DNA from: Bryoerythrophyllum caledonicum
Taxonomy: Eukaryota > Streptophyta > Bryopsida > Pottiales > Pottiaceae
Direction of reading: 5' to 3'
DNA: 64,000 nucleotides
Assembly (NCBI GenBank): GCA_963971425.1
Contig: OZ020525.1
Coordinates: 21,458,187-21,522,186 of the forward strand
In this document: positions 11,601 through 20,518 of the stretch, piece after piece
Position numbering within the stretch: the first letter of the stretch is position 1
How the letters are laid out: the number at the start of each line of letters is the position of its first letter
Made by a program: the position numbers and the translations under genes
Notes under the pieces: generated by a model
Told to the model about the DNA's origin: nothing
The model's database searches: none
Seen by the model: the letters and a program-made list of their open reading frames with translations, nothing else

Positions 11601-12634
11601 TTTTTAGTCTGTACTCTTTTATTATTCCTATCTTCTCTATTTATTTTTACTCTGACATTTTTGTTTCTCATTACAAGTTTGTTTAATTTTTCATCCGTTA
11701 TTTTTGAATTTCTTGGGAAGCATAATCTATTTTTAGTACTGTTGTTTATAGCTATTCTCTTCATACATTTATTCTTATTATAATTAGTTCTCGTTACTAA
11801 TTTTGTTAATTTTCCATCCCCTATTTTAGATTCCCTTAGGAAGCATATTATATTTTTAGTCTTGTTGTTTGTTGCTATGTTCTCATTATTTGAATTCTTA
11901 TGATAATTATTTCTCGTTACTATTTTGGTTAATTTTCCATCCCTTATTTTTGATTCTCTTAGGAAGCATATTCTATTTTTAGTACTATTGTTTATTGTTA
12001 AGTTCTTATTATTTGTATTCTTATGATAATGGTATTCTACCTTACCCTTTATTTTCTCCTTGCATATCCTCTCCAATTTTGTTCTTTTATTTTTAATATT
12101 CCTTGCTCTATTTGAAACCTTCGAAATTTTATAAATATCTATCTTCTTCCTATTTAATTTAGTATATCTCTTTTTACTCTCCTTTATTTTCCTATTTTTA
12201 GCCATTTTAATGTTCCATGCCTTTTGATGATATGTAGTTATAAATATGTCTGTAGTTGCTTTTGTTTTAAAGTTTATACATATATTTGTATTAGTATGTA
12301 TCCCAGTTTTAGTTTTAGTATTTGTGTGTTTGTGTGTGTTTGTATTTGGGTTTGTATTAGTGTTCATTCGTATGTTTGTATTAGTATGCGTTTTAGTATT
12401 TGTTTTAATGTTCATTTCGGTATTTACATCTGTGTTCATATTAAGGTTCTGTGTGTGTAGTCTAGAAATTGTTTTATGGGGTGTGTTTTTGGATTTTAGG
12501 TTTTTTGTTTTACTTGGTTTTTGTGGGAAGTTGTTTATTAATATTTTTTCTATTTTTTGTGATATTTTTGGCGGTATTTGATAATATATTTTTATTTTAT
12601 TCTCCTTGCTTTTTTGAGTATTGTTCATACTCAT
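8657..12634 (-). CDS. LINE ORF2, N-terminal part: low-complexity region, two 2A-like motifs, AP endonuclease
   Basis: A 1325-codon frame. Its N-terminal ~600 residues are Asn/Thr/Lys-rich, with T-x dipeptide runs and three 41-residue tandem repeats. Two copies of a module with GGDxETNPxP follow (plus-strand 10763-10792 and 10253-10282). The last ~330 residues are an exonuclease-endonuclease-phosphatase (APE-type) domain. It shows WNASSL, a metal-binding Glu in QETKL, GDFNRD near 9113-9124, YSDWSLIDGF, and SDHSPV near 8858-8872. In LINEs this domain nicks target DNA to prime reverse transcription. The frame ends at a TGA (8657-8659). Past that TGA the same frame runs on for about 65 codons to the A7 tract and then matches the RT frame. 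The TGA is therefore best read as a mutated Arg codon inside one long ORF2. The frame is also open upstream of 12634. Confidence 0.8.
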   Translation of the reverse strand: MSMNNTQKSKENKIKIYYQIPPKISQKIEKILINNFPQKPSKTKNLKSKNTPHKTISRLHTQNLNMNTDVNTEMNIKTNTKTHTNTNIRMNTNTNPNTNTHKHTNTKTKTGIHTNTNICINFKTKATTDIFITTYHQKAWNIKMAKNRKIKESKKRYTKLNRKKIDIYKISKVSNRARNIKNKRTKLERICKEKIKGKVEYHYHKNTNNKNLTINNSTKNRICFLRESKIRDGKLTKIVTRNNYHKNSNNENIATNNKTKNIICFLRESKIGDGKLTKLVTRTNYNKNKCMKRIAINNSTKNRLCFPRNSKITDEKLNKLVMRNKNVRVKINREDRNNKRVQTKNRNWNINYMDKRKINSNIKNYIYKVGENLRLNSRKLLRVCKIIKIGGGIHVSPAGWAPKLPKIDLLKIEILIKVRIYTNLIEININLFLEIIVLDKICLERNLLENSFFQYTGTYTDTYTDTYTDTYTDEYTYKYIDTNTGMYADTHTGMYVNTNTYTCTNANTNTNSGTCTHTNTNTNTNKDTDTNTKTKTVTYTNTNIQKNTNIIPHKTTYTHTKTTTHHQRNTYIYIHTYKDKHTQSKKHKYQSHIQKQKILKQNKIPIYYKLLILIGGDMETNPRPMPNILKRHPASHKKYTKTYFIPNTNTNTKTNNCTNHKVYNNTAYEKKDLKATLKTNINPHTNSLKHNSYICTRTKTTKIKYNQLYIHPYSSKTKTTTKNTWTKNKLKTKTTTPTIKINKPTTHTQNTNIHLPPNQQVINNTTKPLKYTTKHIYHKLLLLLGGDIETNPGPMPNILKRHPTSHKKNAKIYFIPNTIKLQPEYEHIAKPFAPFLKNTHTLHHIQNTSHPNIAQYIQQKNTHPPPHILYALIITTHPNIDECNQLLNPQNWNTITWTNTLLQTLLTLQNPPERHIYTPHPYTEFLIDNQNIINHENSIHKRLYDFLHSQDIPPSNDIIKLKFPYLPNNLINESLKCLDPIPEYTHPPPPLPYIPPQNQNQNIRPNQENTYIITWNASSLNTALPSLQTLVANTDTPPALIVIQETKLTATKSTKYIQNIFQDYKLIFNNTHALTRCMQQRRPYTPGRGGLLTLIHKKYTFPGNINKIPTPMYISPYIQIIKITNHPLQSWLIFHMYMPSHPEDTRFLLDIQNTITTHINNHPNHTYLLCGDFNRDIALIGRQNGNHHTPPQNIDYQWRRFTENLNFTYINTDTQFSRQGGYNYSDWSLIDGFYINTNNNTQYTSTTNKDIILNSDHSPVQLHIPNNTLISRTPTIPNKDTIRILNPIPKTNMEKFNTKFFEENTVQIDSLINTLEINSQLTQAR
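10253..10282 (-). other. 2A-like ribosome-skipping motif (consensus intact)
   Basis: Codons for GGDIETNPGP, preceded by a Leu-rich run (KLLLLL). This fits the D-x-E-x-N-P-G-P consensus of 2A peptides, where the ribosome skips the Gly-Pro bond. Skipping would fall between the codons at 10258-10256 and 10255-10253. It would separate the low-complexity N-terminal part from the endonuclease-RT part. Activity is inferred from the motif only. Confidence 0.75.
10763..10792 (-). other. Second 2A-like motif, degenerate (NPRP)
   Basis: Codons for GGDMETNPRP inside a duplicated module that shares PMPNILKRHP and SHKK with the intact motif 510 bp away. The essential Gly is Arg (AGA instead of GGA), so skipping here is not expected. 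Confidence 0.75.
11013..11275. repeat. Imperfect hexanucleotide repeat coding for T-x dipeptides
   Basis: Plus strand shows runs such as GTATCAGTATACGTATCAG with a 6-bp period. On the LINE coding strand this gives repeated Tyr-Thr-Asp-Thr and Asn-Thr dipeptides. Similar blocks occur at about 12290-12440 and 12650-12900. The period is a multiple of three, so frames on both strands stay open. Confidence 0.75.
11665..12035 (-). repeat. Three tandem 123-bp (41-codon) repeats inside LINE ORF2
   Basis: Plus-strand anchors AATTTTTCATCC at 11685 and AATTTTCCATCC at 11808 and 11931 are spaced exactly 123 bp. Each unit encodes a Cys-containing, basic 41-residue segment with the core ICFLRESKI-DGKLTK. 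The reading frame is kept across all three units. Confidence 0.85.
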
Positions 12635-12698
12635 ATTTGTGTCGGTGTTTATGACTTCTCTTGCTTCCGTATTTATATGTATTCTTTTATGTGTATTC

Positions 12699-14156
12699 TC
12701 ACCTATATCCGTATGTGTATTCTGACCTATATCCGTATGTGTATTTGTAGTTGTATTTGTAGTTGTATCTGTTTTTTTTATTTTTATGTGTATTTGTATT
12801 TGTATTCGTATGCGTATCCATATCTGTATTTTTGTACGTATCTATATACATGTCTATATCTGTATTTTTAGTTGTTTTTGTATCCGTATCCGTATTCCAG
12901 TATGTATGTACGTATGTGATTTTGTAATGTAATGGTATAATGTGTTGTTTTAGTTTTATTGTTTTGTGTGTGTGTTTTAAGAATTTTTTATTTTTTGTTT
13001 TCCTGGTTGTAGTATTTTTGTTTATGTATGTGTGTATGTTTTTGTTTGTGGGATTTCTTGTGATTTTGTTTTTTCTTGTGATTTTAATCTGTGTATACGG
13101 GTGTGTATTTTTTATGGTGTTTCTGTAAGCTTGTGTATGTTTGTTTAGATAATTTTTTGTGTGTATTTTAGGGGTTGTGTATAGGTGGGTTTTTGTTTGC
13201 GGATGTGGACGTGTAGTTGTATGTATATGTCTGTGTGTGTATGTAGTATGTGTATTTTGTAGTTTATGTGTGTGTGTTTGGATGTGTGGGTGTGTTTGAG
13301 TGTATATATGTTCATGTGTATTTGTGTATGTGTTTGTGGTTGAGTGTAAGTGTGTGGGTGTTTGTGTGTTTGTTTTGATGTATTTTTGTGCGTGGATGTG
13401 TGTGGGTGTGAATGCGATTCTTTTTGGTTTTTGGGGTGAGTATGTAGTGGTGGTGGTTTTTGTGGTTGTGGGAGGTGTATACTCAAGGGGGTATGTAATG
13501 TAATAAGTGTTTATATTAGTTGGAGGTGTCTGTGGGAGTAGGACTGATGTCTTGTGAGTAGTTGTATAAGAAGTGTTTGTAATGTAGAGGTATAGTAAGG
13601 GTGTATGAGTGTTGAATGTGTGTATTCCATATGTGTTTTTCCAACAAATATTCATACCGTAATGGTATATGCAGTGCCAGAGTTCATTGATACGTGGGAA
13701 AAAACCCCCAAACCAGTACATGCAATCACCTTGTGGACTCCAAGACATGTGCTTAGTTGTGGGTGTGTGGTAGTAGAAGTGTAGAGTATGTATAGAGTAG
13801 GAGGTGGTTAATGAAGAGGGTGTAGAGACTATGGTGAGGCTAGAGTATACTGCGGCTACTGTAGTGGAGTGATATGTCGTTATTGATGGAGAATAACTGA
13901 GGGAGTAGAGATTTTGGGAGGGTATATCTAATTGGGAGGGTATGAAGGGTACTAATGTCTTGAGTATTAGGGTATTAACTAGCATTTTGTAGTGAAAGGG
14001 GGAGAGTATACAAGAGGAGATAGTGATTTCGAGGAGTAGGTGAGTGCACAAGGAGATTTGGAAAAGTGTACTAAAAGAGTGGGGGAGGGAGGTAAAAACC
14101 TTGTCCACCCATGTGTTGCCACATTGGTGATATCTTCGGCCGTAGTCCTTGGTCAA
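12699..14156 (-). CDS. LINE second ORF, Thr/His-rich protein of unknown function
   Basis: A 485-codon frame. Its ATG overlaps the ORF1 stop as ATGA (14156-14153), which suggests coupled termination-reinitiation. The first ~200 residues are of mixed composition, with several Trp and Cys (for example WSPQGDCMYWFGGFFP). The rest is dominated by Thr, His, Asn and Lys in T-x and H-x dipeptides, ending in Tyr/Gly/Arg repeats. No known domain is recognised. The ORF2 frame is already open upstream of its first ATG and overlaps the end of this ORF, so the two may once have been one reading frame. It could be a real protein, or partly a product of the hexanucleotide repeats keeping the frame open. Confidence 0.5.
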   Translation of the reverse strand: MTKDYGRRYHQCGNTWVDKVFTSLPHSFSTLFQISLCTHLLLEITISSCILSPFHYKMLVNTLILKTLVPFIPSQLDIPSQNLYSLSYSPSITTYHSTTVAAVYSSLTIVSTPSSLTTSYSIHTLHFYYHTPTTKHMSWSPQGDCMYWFGGFFPRINELWHCIYHYGMNICWKNTYGIHTFNTHTPLLYLYITNTSYTTTHKTSVLLPQTPPTNINTYYITYPLEYTPPTTTKTTTTTYSPQKPKRIAFTPTHIHAQKYIKTNTQTPTHLHSTTNTYTNTHEHIYTQTHPHIQTHTHKLQNTHTTYTHRHIHTTTRPHPQTKTHLYTTPKIHTKNYLNKHTQAYRNTIKNTHPYTQIKITRKNKITRNPTNKNIHTYINKNTTTRKTKNKKFLKHTHKTIKLKQHIIPLHYKITYVHTYWNTDTDTKTTKNTDIDMYIDTYKNTDMDTHTNTNTNTHKNKKNRYNYKYNYKYTYGYRSEYTYGYR

Positions 14157-15823
14157 TCCACGTTTGAGTGGTCTTCTAAGGCTGGGATAGTTGGAGGCCG
14201 CGATCCTGTGATTTGTTGCATAGCCATCAGTGCAGAGGTCATCAACTGCTCCACATTTGATAATTTCGCCTGTAACTCACTGGTGCGGTTATCGGTGTAG
14301 GCCTTTGTATCTTTGATGATGTCCTCTCTGAGGGTGGAGAGCTCCTGGCGCAGTCTCTTGTTTCCTGCATCTATAATGGAGGTCATTTCTGACCTGGTAA
14401 TGCTAGCAGGAGCTGGGGTAGCTTGGAGGGATGCCACGGTGTTTACGAGGGCTTTATTGATGTCATTAAAGCCCCACTTCTCCAGTAATGCCGTGGTGGG
14501 TGGGTCGTCACCTTCGAGGCTGCGGCGGTGGGGGGAGATCTCCACTTGATGTCGCCCTACAGTGAAAGTCTTGTGTAGGAATTGGAGGTAGATGATGGGG
14601 TTAGGAAATTGCACATTGGCACTGCCATTGTGCATTCCTCTCTGCTGCCTGTGGAACCATAGGGAGATGACATTCTTGGCCTCGAAAATTTGATGGATAG
14701 CATTCGTGGTTTCTGCCACGCTCATAAGAATGGGAAGTTGGGAGAGGGTAACCGTCAATGCGTCTTTCTTGGCTCTATCAACGGGGGTGAGGCTTCCAGA
14801 GCTACTAGCACGCGCGGGTATCACCTCGTGGTGTGTGGTGATCTGGTAAAGCTCAAACTTCTTGGCCTGTTGTGGAGTTGGGGCAACTATAAAGGCATGT
14901 GTATCCTCTTGTACCTTCTGCACATCTGTAATCTCTAATTCTAAGTTTCTCGAGAAACTATTCGTTACTGCATCCTGGAAGAGGGTGTGGGCAGCCACAC
15001 CCTTAAGGGACTCACTCTTGATTCGTACTGATAGGTTCTTTCGGGCTACTGCGTGGAAAGTTTTGCATACTTTCCCTAGGGAGGCCTGTCCTGTAGGATC
15101 TAGGTGGAGGATGAAGTATCGGGTACCTCGAAGAAGGGCAATGGCGTCCACCTCTGGTCTGAGGAGGTGTAGTTTAATGATTCCTGACCATATACCTCTT
15201 TGTCCCTCTTTTTTGACCCCCTTACATAAAACGGCGATAGGATCCATGAGGTTGGTGCCTAAGGAGATTTTCATGTGTTCAAGCCTAGCTAGGGCTAGTC
15301 TCTTCACATCATCATGGTGCATGGGGTGAGGTGGCAATTCGAAGTGAATTGCCACATGGAAGTCATAGGATAGTCCAGTGATAGGGTTTGTAGGGATATC
15401 AAATGGTACCTGAGTAAGGTTGTAGTATTGTCCCTCGATGTTGTCGTTGCGTAGCGAAGAGTATAAGAGTTGTGGTATCCTAGGGTAGGCCACATCAGCT
15501 CCAATGGCTTCCTCAGCTTCTTCTTTGGGTACTCCACGGGTTATCATGTCTCTAACGCCCTCTCCACTGAATAGCGGCTCCTGTCCTACATCTATGGCAA
15601 GCTTTTCCATAGTGGAGAAGCCTAACCAAAATCGAAATGATGATAGGTCAGGGATGGAGACCTCGATGGTGGGATAATTACCTTTGGCTTTCTTGGATGG
15701 GGTTGGACCTCCGCTTGCCTTTGAGCCTAAATCTTCAGTTGTTGTAATCTTTATGACACTTGGATGGGGATTTTCGGTGTCCATGGCGTCCATAGCTGGT
15801 GGAGGGTGTGAAACTGAAGTCAC
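14153..15823 (-). CDS. LINE ORF1 protein (putative RNA-binding, coiled coil)
   Basis: A 556-codon intact frame in the ORF1 position, 5' of ORF2. Residues ~330-430 look like an RRM-type fold, with a hydrophobic strand (LTVTLSQLP) and a later GMHNGSANVQF resembling RNP1. The region from about residue 470 to 540 has the heptad pattern of a coiled coil (RLRQELSTLRED, ELQAKLSNVEQL), typical of ORF1p trimerisation. The N-terminus is Pro/Ser/Lys-rich. ORF1 proteins bind the LINE RNA and act as nucleic-acid chaperones; that role is inferred from position and architecture. The ATG at 15823 is the first in the frame. Codon use is more balanced and GC-richer than in the downstream ORFs, which may mean a different history for this module. 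Confidence 0.75.
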   Translation of the reverse strand: MTSVSHPPPAMDAMDTENPHPSVIKITTTEDLGSKASGGPTPSKKAKGNYPTIEVSIPDLSSFRFWLGFSTMEKLAIDVGQEPLFSGEGVRDMITRGVPKEEAEEAIGADVAYPRIPQLLYSSLRNDNIEGQYYNLTQVPFDIPTNPITGLSYDFHVAIHFELPPHPMHHDDVKRLALARLEHMKISLGTNLMDPIAVLCKGVKKEGQRGIWSGIIKLHLLRPEVDAIALLRGTRYFILHLDPTGQASLGKVCKTFHAVARKNLSVRIKSESLKGVAAHTLFQDAVTNSFSRNLELEITDVQKVQEDTHAFIVAPTPQQAKKFELYQITTHHEVIPARASSSGSLTPVDRAKKDALTVTLSQLPILMSVAETTNAIHQIFEAKNVISLWFHRQQRGMHNGSANVQFPNPIIYLQFLHKTFTVGRHQVEISPHRRSLEGDDPPTTALLEKWGFNDINKALVNTVASLQATPAPASITRSEMTSIIDAGNKRLRQELSTLREDIIKDTKAYTDNRTSELQAKLSNVEQLMTSALMAMQQITGSRPPTIPALEDHSNVD

Positions 15824-18195
15824 TAGGCTAAGGGTTCAGGGGCTGGGGTAGGGCAATAGTTGGTGAGGTAGGTCCCTGGATATGTAGGAAGGTTGGTGTT
15901 GATGCGGTGGGTCGCTGGGTTATTGAAGGGGGGCGAATAGGAGGTTGTGTAGGTCGCAATCTAATTGCGTGGGTCACAAGTCCGCTTGGGTGGGTCGCAG
16001 CCTGAGTGCGTAGGTCGCAGGTTAGGTGGCCGTTGTGAAAGTAGGTTGGGGTAGGTCGCTGTAAATGCAGGTAGGTTGCTGTAAAGGCTTGAGGTCGCAG
16101 CCTGCGTACTTGGGTCTCAGCCTCAGTGCGTGGGTCGCCGCCTTTAGATGGGTCGATGTGCCTTCAGGGAGTCACTCATAACAGGGCGCTGGGGCAGGTT
16201 GCTTGTGTTCTGGGAGGATCTCTGTTCTATATCTTGCGATCGCTGAGTGCGCTGGAGTAGGTTGCTTGTGTCTTCGGACTGTTGATGTTGACGAGGGCGC
16301 AGGTTTAGACGTCGATGTTGACGTGGGTTTGGGCTTGTTTGGGTCGAGTCGTCTGGTCTGGGACGATTTCTTCGGGGTCTGGGATGGTGTCTTCAGGGTC
16401 TATGACGCGGTTGTCTTCGAGGTCTGGATCGATGCCTTCGGGCTCTGGGACGATGTTGGGCAATCCTGTGATTTGATGTTGTCGAAATTGAGGTTGGGTT
16501 GGGTCGTTGTTGCTTGATCTACTGTTGAGGTTTCACAGTCAAGAACTAAGTCGATGTTGGTGTTGGATTTCGGTGTTGACGTCGGGCGTGTTGACGCCGG
16601 GTGTGTGGGTTTGATGTCGACGTCAAGTTTTAGGTCTTCGTTGGATTTGGTGTCGTCGTTTAGGATTCAGTGTGGACGGGGTTGACGTTTGTTATCGTTG
16701 ACGTAGACGTCGGATTGTCTGCGAGTACTAGGTCGGTTTGTTTCAAGCAGTTGCTGGTCTCCTCCTGTCTTGTATCCTTGATTCTCTGTCTGGGATGATG
16801 TTGCCTCTGCTTGAATTTAGTTGCAGGTTCCTGGCTGGTATCTAACCCTGCTCCTGTTTTGCAAGTCCGGCGTCCTTGGATTCCTGCTGTAAGTCGAAGT
16901 GTCTGCTGTTTCTGTCCAGGTCTTTCCTTTTGTTTGATGTTGTGTAAATCCTTGAATGCGTTGTGTACTCCTAGTCTGCTTGTTTCCACCTGTGTCGTTG
17001 CTCTACTAGGCTTCTACCTGTTGCAATGCTAAAGTTTTATGTTGTCACAGGTTGTAGGGTTCAACCGGGAGTACCAGGGCTGCTCCTCACGTAGGGTTCA
17101 ACCGGGAGTACCAGGGCTGCTCCTCACGTAGGGTTCAACCGGGAATACCAGGGCTGCTCCTCACTCTGTCGCTGGTTGGGTGATGCTGATTTGGGTTTCT
17201 ACCTGTTGCAATGCTAAAGTTTTATGTTGTCACAGGTTGTAGGGTTCAACCAGGAGTATCAAGGCTGCTCCTCACTCTGTCGCTGGCTGGGTGGTGCTGG
17301 TTCAAGTGTGATGCGTGGATTTGTGCGTTTGCAACGCCCTTTCTGTGCCTGCAAGATTCTAGAGAAAAATGCACAGCGCTTCCGCACTCTATTGTAGATG
17401 TGGAAATCTCTATGTGTGTGCAAGGTTTTATGTGATCTAGGGTTAGGTTGTGTTCTCTGGTTTGGTTATTACTTATCACTACTGGTGATCTATGTAACTT
17501 TACGAGGTTGAATCAAGAAGCGATATTGCGAGACATCAAGTGTTGGCTAATGGTGTGTGATCTACAGATGTGCATGCATTACTCAGATAAAGGGGAGGAA
17601 TGAATGCTCCATAAACTTACAGAGGTGCATGCGCTTCTTGTTGCTGGAATTTGTGGTGTATGCGCTTGCTGCTGTTGCTTGTGGCGTGCTCCAGGGTTGT
17701 GCGTTCGATTGCTTGAGCTCCAGGATGTCAATGTTGTGGGTCGTGCGCTATGAAGAGTTGTTGCTGTAATGTAGTTGCGTTGGGTTTGTCTTGCTATATT
17801 GTAAAGGTAAAAGACTGGGTTGGGGAGGTGCATCGACTAAGAGAGAGGCCTACAGATTTGGTATCCAGCTTACAGATCTGGGGCAGATCTTGTGGCACGA
17901 GGCTAGATTACATCTATGTGCCAACACTTGCTCCCAGGCTTCTCAGAAGATGCACACCATAGATCTAACACCCTTGCGTTCACTCCTCAAACTCTAGATC
18001 TGATGCTTGTGAGCCCTTTCCAACGTGATCTGTGTCCCAGACCTCTCTCCTTTCTCAGATCTAGAATGTATGGGGAGCTCTCACCAAGATCAGCCACCTC
18101 TTGGTGCCCACACTCTTTCCCTGAGGCTAAGTCCCACCTCCCCTCACCAGAGATTTCGGAGCTCACTCAGTCTTCATCTCCTCTCCCAATCCTAG
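15824..18195 (-). promoter_or_regulatory. LINE 5' UTR / internal promoter region
   Basis: About 2.4 kb without a long frame between the 5' end and ORF1. It holds the 37-bp tandem repeats at 17054-17275, a GTCGCAGCC-type imperfect repeat at about 15930-16150, and GTTGACG-rich DNA at 16290-16700. Tandem 5' repeats act as promoters in some LINEs (mouse L1); that role here is inference. Confidence 0.55.
17054..17275. repeat. 37-bp repeats in the LINE 5' UTR (3 tandem plus 1 displaced)
   Basis: Units beginning GTAGGGTTCAACCGGGAGTA at 17054, 17091 and 17128 are tandem and almost identical. A fourth, slightly diverged, is at 17239. A 42-bp leader (TTCTACCTGTTGCAATGCTA...) precedes both the first and the fourth unit, 185 bp apart, so a larger segment was duplicated. 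Confidence 0.9.
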
Positions 18196-18208
18196 TATAA
18201 CCAACGAA
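18196..18208. repeat. 13-bp target-site duplication, 5' side of LINE
   Basis: TATAACCAACGAA, identical to 2963-2975. Confidence 0.9.
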
Positions 18209-20518
18209 TATAAAATTGGGGTATATCCAACCCTCTTTCATTTCATTACCACCAACTCAGTTCCCAATGGAGGTTTGCTATTAGTCAAGATCCTTACTTT
18301 TGGTCGTTGGATGTGGGGGTACCTACTGCTGGCCACCTGCTAAACATGGCTGCACAATTTGAAAATTCATCACTAATTCAATTTTCATTGGAAAAATATG
18401 AAATCACTCGGGTTGGATTTATAATTCTATTGGCTATCATTGAAAAATAATAGTATAATTATCTCCTCTCTCCATACATGCCCATTCCTTAACTTGTCGG
18501 TTTTAGGGGGGCTTACCTTGTATACTTTCAAAAAGAGTTTCTACATTCACTCCTATCGTCATAGGATTCTTCATAATCCTACGGTTCCTTTCTTGAAGAC
18601 AGAGGAAGAAGAGTGTAAAGGGCTGGTTGTACACAAGGAATCGAGCACCTTGAATGCCCCCTTTCAACCCATTAAAATACCCCTCATCATCCAAAACCTC
18701 CCAATTTATTGTTTCGCATTGGAAAGAGACATGGGGTCCAGTATTTGGCAACAACACAAGAAATCGACCCATTTTCAACAGATGACAAAGATGTCCTTTG
18801 GAAAGGTTGTAGGCATAAAGATAGATGTATAGATGATAAAAATAATATATTAGAATAGGGACACAAAACATTAAGGATGCCCAAAAAGAGGAGAGGAGGT
18901 CAATCCTTTATTTATATGCGGATGGGTGGTTGACATCAAGACAATGACAAATATGCCAAAATTGTGGGATGGTTTTGGGTAACTTTCACAAAAATAATTG
19001 CAGGATGAGGCTTAACCCTTTACCGACAAGGAAGCCTGAAATGGGAATGCGGAGGTGCTAAAACTCAATTTGCATGAAATTCATGAGGAATTAGGCTTTG
19101 AGATACCAGGTTCAGATTTGCGCACACATTACATGAACACTCTCCGACAATCAGATCATGATTTGGATTTGTAGAACTCTTGGATAAGCTAGGAATACAA
19201 CACAAAATACATCAAATACACTAAAATACAGTGAATACAATGAATACCATGCCATATACTATGTTGTATTTCACACACATGCACATTGATTTTGGTCTTA
19301 AATTTTGATTGAACTTTGTCTTTAAGACATTCTTCATTGTTTTGTGATTGTTGATCTCTCTCCTCACATACGAAACTTCCGTTTTGATTTGTATAAGGTT
19401 GGAACATTTTTGTATATGATCAAGTAGAAAAAAGCAAAAAAATGACCAATAATTATGTATAGATGTTTTCTTCACATATGATATGTCAATGCAAAGCTAT
19501 CAACCTAGTGCACATGTGAACCGCTCTAATTCAAAGTAAAAAAATTCTTGCAAGAATCTATTGATGGTTAAAATAGTACACCCTCCAAAATCCACAGTTT
19601 TCACTACCAATATACGGTAACTTTAAACACTATAGTCTACTCCATCAACCGTTGGATGTTGTGCAAAATTTCCTCAAAGTTTAGATCATGGGTTAAGTTC
19701 AATTTTGTAAGGTTAGATATTAATATTAGTCATTGAATTTCCATCAAATCCGGTACAGAGAAAAAAATTAGCACAAATCTTGGTTTTTCCATAAACATAC
19801 CTGGGGGGTAAAGGGTTAATGAACCACATAGCTGAATTCTCTGGTGAACAATTTCTTGCCTTGAGAAACTATGTAGTGCATTGGTGTGTTCCGCTTGTAG
19901 GGATCATACAGTTCAAAAAGAAAGGCCTCTTTTTGGGTAGGGAGTAGACAAAATTTGGAAGTCTATAGCCATATGTCTCGTATTCATCTCCATTACCCTT
20001 ACCATCCAACGATGATAAGGGGTTTCAAGACCTTATTGTATGGGTATCCTCAAAATGTTCTAGACAAAAAGAACATGACTACTATTCTTAATCCTTTAAG
20101 GTCGATGAGCCCACAAGGCCTATGATAATATACGAGTGTAATAGACCATGCAGAACAACATTTACACGCAAGGTACATTTCATTGCAACTCCACTTCACA
20201 GAAATCATTGTAGACTCACCAATGCCTCCATTTATTTGAGTGGCGCCAGTCCCAATATATACTCATCTTGCTCCACCTCCAAGTCACCCTTAAAATCCTT
20301 TGAAAGCACCTGCTACAAGGGTTAACTATCCTAATGACCCAAAAATGGACGTTACGCCTTTCAAAATTGAGGTACTTAGTAGTAGATAGTGTCTCATCTT
20401 CCAATGATAAAAATTGTTCCATATTAATAACCTAGGCTCAATGGTTGAACAATCATACATTGTATCCACATCGACCTCCTTTCAAAACCAAAATCCTTGT
20501 ACTTCTCTCATTCCGATT
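18209..20518. other. Intergenic sequence
   Basis: AT-rich, only short open frames without recognisable similarity. No gene or clear element seen. Confidence 0.5.

Larger units (their letters stand above)
2976..18195 (-). mobile_element. Full-length non-LTR retrotransposon (LINE), 15.2 kb
   Basis: A complete LINE read on the minus strand. The 5' end is at 18195 and the 3' end, with a short TTC-repeat tail, is at 2976. Exact 13-bp duplications flank it. The order is 5' UTR with tandem repeats (18195-15824), ORF1 (15823-14153), a Thr-rich second ORF (14156-12699), then ORF2 in two pieces (12634-8657 and 8457-3226) with 2A-like motifs, AP endonuclease, reverse transcriptase, RNase H, a zinc-finger-like Cys/His cluster and a possible restriction-like nuclease. 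ORF2 carries one in-frame TGA (8657-8659) and one frameshift at an A7 tract (8453-8459 on the plus strand), so this copy is probably inactive though recent. The coding strand is rich in A and C and poor in G. Most LINEs are 4-8 kb. The dual-nuclease layout recalls the Dualen/RandI clade of green algae, but assignment needs an RT tree. Confidence 0.88.
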
